Assembly: GCF_021228125.1 (NCBI RefSeq)
Contig: NZ_JAJQQS010000008.1
Coordinates: forward strand, 186,001-250,000
Direction: 5' to 3'
DNA from: Streptomyces albireticuli
Lineage (GTDB): Bacteria; Actinomycetota; Actinomycetes; Streptomycetales; Streptomycetaceae
Length of the DNA stretch: 64,000 nucleotides
Part shown: in pieces, positions 62,680 to 64,000 of the stretch
How positions within the stretch are numbered: the stretch's first letter is position 1
How the letters are laid out: the number at the start of each line of letters is the position of its first letter
Program-made: the position numbers and the translations under genes
Notes under the pieces: model-generated
Told to the model about the DNA's origin: nothing
Databases searched by the model: none
The model's input: the letters and a program-made list of their open reading frames with translations, nothing else

Positions 62680-63029
62680 TGTCGGCTATTCCATGTGACG
62701 AGCAGGAGAAATCCTGTGACGTCGGTTGCGTCCCAGGGTCTTGCGAGGGCGTGGGGCGGGCCCTGGAGGTGCGATCTTCAGGGCCCGTGGAAACGCCGGC
62801 ATTCCGGCCGGTATGCGCGGCCGGAACATGGGTGGTACGGCGTATGACTGAGCCCGCCCAAAACGGGCGTGACTGTGGAACGAATGAGCATGAAGCGCCC
62901 ATCTTATAGGGTCGATGGTCACTGCACGAGATGTTCCGGTCACAGCTTTACCAAGAGCCCGTCATGGCCGCGTGAGGTTCGGCCTCATGCGACCGGTCGC
63001 TGACGCCCTGCTGCTTCCCCGAAACACGC
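62680..63029. other. 350-bp gap between SGNH and acyltransferase genes
   Basis: No gene supported. It should contain the acyltransferase promoter (minus strand). GC is somewhat lower than in the neighbours, and no stem of more than 8 bp stands out. Confidence 0.45.
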
Positions 63030-64000
63030 CTAGATCCGAACCTTGGTCCCGGGTTCGCCGACGCCGGTGGCGAAGGTGCCTTGTTCGCTCCAGCCGCCGT
63101 GGTTGGTGCCGCCGTTGTTGATCCAGGCGTTGACGACGCCGTTGTCTTGCAGGGTGAGGTAGTCGGCTTTGCCGTCGGCGTTGATGTCGGCGAAGCGGAC
63201 TTTGTCTCCGGGTTCGCCGACGCCGGTGGCGAAGGTGCCGTATTCGGTCCAGCCGCCGTGGTTGGTGCCGCCGTTGTTGATCCAGGCGTTGACGACGCCG
63301 TTGTCCTGGAGGGTGAGGTAGTCGGCTTTGCCGTCGGCGTTGATGTCGGCGAAGCGGACTTTGTCTCCGGGTTCGCCGACGCCGGTGGCGAAGGTGCCGT
63401 ATTCGGTCCAGCCGCCGTGGTTGGTGCCGCCGTTGTTGATCCAGGCGTTGACGACGCCGTTGCTCTGAACGACGAGGTAGTCCGCCTTGCCGTCACCGTT
63501 GATGTCGACCCGGTAATCGCCGGGGGGTGCCTTGCGAGAAGGCGTCCCGGGTTTGATATCTACGCGCTGCTTGATCCAGCCGTCGGCCGCTGCCCGGGCC
63601 ACGCCGTTGGAGAAGGCGTCCGCCATCTTGACGTAGCCGCTGTCCTTGGGGTGGAGGTCGTCATCGAGATCCTGCGTGGTGACGGCGCCCATGTCGACGA
63701 AGCCGACGTGCCGGCCCTTGGCCTGGCGCTCCGCGACCAGCTGCGGGATCACGGCGTTGAACTTCTCGATCCGCTGCTGGGTCCCGGCGTCCGCGGAAGG
63801 AACGAGAGAAGAGACCAGTACGGTCATGTCGGGAGCTGCCGACGTGATTTTGTCGACGAGCTCCCCGAGGCGGCGGGGAGCCGTGTCCACCTGGTAGTCG
63901 TCGTGCATGTCGTTGGTACCGATGTGCAGCAGTACCGTGTTCGGCTTTGCCGCCGGAAGCCATCGGTCGATGTTGGCGGACAGGCCGCCGATCTTCCAGC
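63030..64000 (-). CDS. SGNH/GDSL hydrolase with C-terminal FG-GAP repeats (cut by right edge)
   Basis: The visible part starts inside an SGNH hydrolase domain: VLLHIGTNDMHDDY holds block III (GTND), and LHPKDSGYVKMADAF holds the catalytic Asp-x-x-His of block V. After a short linker come three FG-GAP/VCBS repeats of 53 residues (DINADGKADYLTLQDNGVVN, then AWINNGGTNHGGW) with calcium-binding loops. The enzyme would be a secreted esterase/lipase with a binding propeller; the signal peptide is outside the window. The repeats are nearly identical at DNA level. Confidence 0.88.
   Translation of the reverse strand, partial: WKIGGLSANIDRWLPAAKPNTVLLHIGTNDMHDDYQVDTAPRRLGELVDKITSAAPDMTVLVSSLVPSADAGTQQRIEKFNAVIPQLVAERQAKGRHVGFVDMGAVTTQDLDDDLHPKDSGYVKMADAFSNGVARAAADGWIKQRVDIKPGTPSRKAPPGDYRVDINGDGKADYLVVQSNGVVNAWINNGGTNHGGWTEYGTFATGVGEPGDKVRFADINADGKADYLTLQDNGVVNAWINNGGTNHGGWTEYGTFATGVGEPGDKVRFADINADGKADYLTLQDNGVVNAWINNGGTNHGGWSEQGTFATGVGEPGTKVRI
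63063..63540 (-). repeat. 159-bp tandem repeat, about three copies
   Basis: Copies begin at 63063, 63222 and 63381 with a period of exactly 159 bp (53 codons). The first two differ at only a few bases; the third diverges toward the SGNH domain. It keeps the frame and encodes the FG-GAP blades. Confidence 0.9.

Noticed and set aside
63063..63540. Regularly spaced repeats that could suggest a CRISPR array
   Set aside because: The 159-bp units are contiguous, keep the reading frame and encode FG-GAP blades; there are no unique spacers.

Overview
High-GC DNA with GTG/TTG starts, near-saturated third-position GC, rare TTA (bldA) codons and the XRE-DUF5753/DUF397, DUF6099 and DUF6243-like families points to Streptomyces. 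From memory, the backbone order (sepF-like, arcA, OTC, second murA, aconitase, ngcEFG) resembles S. coelicolor SCO5967-SCO6007, with accessory blocks inserted. The co-occurrence of a leucomycin/midecamycin-type macrolide cluster edge and an azomycin-type pathway recalls the streptoverticillate producers of tertiomycin plus azomycin (for example S. eurocidicus). That species link is inference only.

Layout. 1-6.1 kb: edge of a 16-membered macrolide cluster: glycosyltransferase (truncated by the window), MdmC-like O-methyltransferase, MdmB-like O-acyltransferase, ABC-F resistance ATPase and an Erm-type rRNA methyltransferase. 6.1-12.5 kb: housekeeping and regulation (DUF6243-like, TetR with a 35-bp palindromic operator, SepF paralogue, AAA ATPase, MazG-like, DUF6099, F420 oxidoreductase, homocysteine methyltransferase). 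12.6-17 kb: the Hen1-Pnkp RNA-repair pair. 17.1-19.5 kb: arginine deiminase and ornithine carbamoyltransferase with an ARG-box-like site between them. 19.8-27.4 kb: a probable 2-aminobenzoyl-CoA (anthranilate) degradation locus: enoyl-CoA hydratase, fused monooxygenase/reductase, PaaX-type regulator, aryl-CoA ligase, acyl-CoA dehydrogenase and RidA. 27.5-29.5 kb: MmpS-like, MarR, rhodanese, YceI.

30.1-40.0 kb: an operon whose first five genes match the azomycin (2-nitroimidazole) enzymes RohP, RohQ, RohR, RohS and RohT. It continues by overlaps or a short gap into a PRMT-like methyltransferase, a giant 1266-residue multicopper oxidase and a DsbA-fold protein. The first five should convert arginine to 4-hydroxy-2-ketoarginine, guanidinoacetaldehyde, 2-aminoimidazole and 2-nitroimidazole; the extra genes suggest a modified product or a protection system. 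40.1-47.5 kb: HTH-MurA fusion, a degenerate DUF1648-like/GntR pair, Uma2, alpha/beta hydrolase, aconitase.

47.5-50.3 kb: a compact peptide locus. Two tandem small genes encode peptides with matching leaders and equal-length 45-residue C-terminal regions with two Cys at identical positions. They are followed by a hairpin and a membrane M50 metallopeptidase with a PqqD-like N-terminus. This looks like an uncharacterised RiPP/bacteriocin-type system. 50.3-64 kb: secreted FG-GAP protein, GH92 mannosidase with a LacI-type operator, NgcEFG N-acetylglucosamine transporter, XRE/DUF397 pair, ALF-repeat secreted protein, a second MdmB-like acyltransferase, and an SGNH-hydrolase/FG-GAP protein cut by the right edge. 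No tRNA, rRNA, CRISPR array, insertion sequence or att site was recognised.
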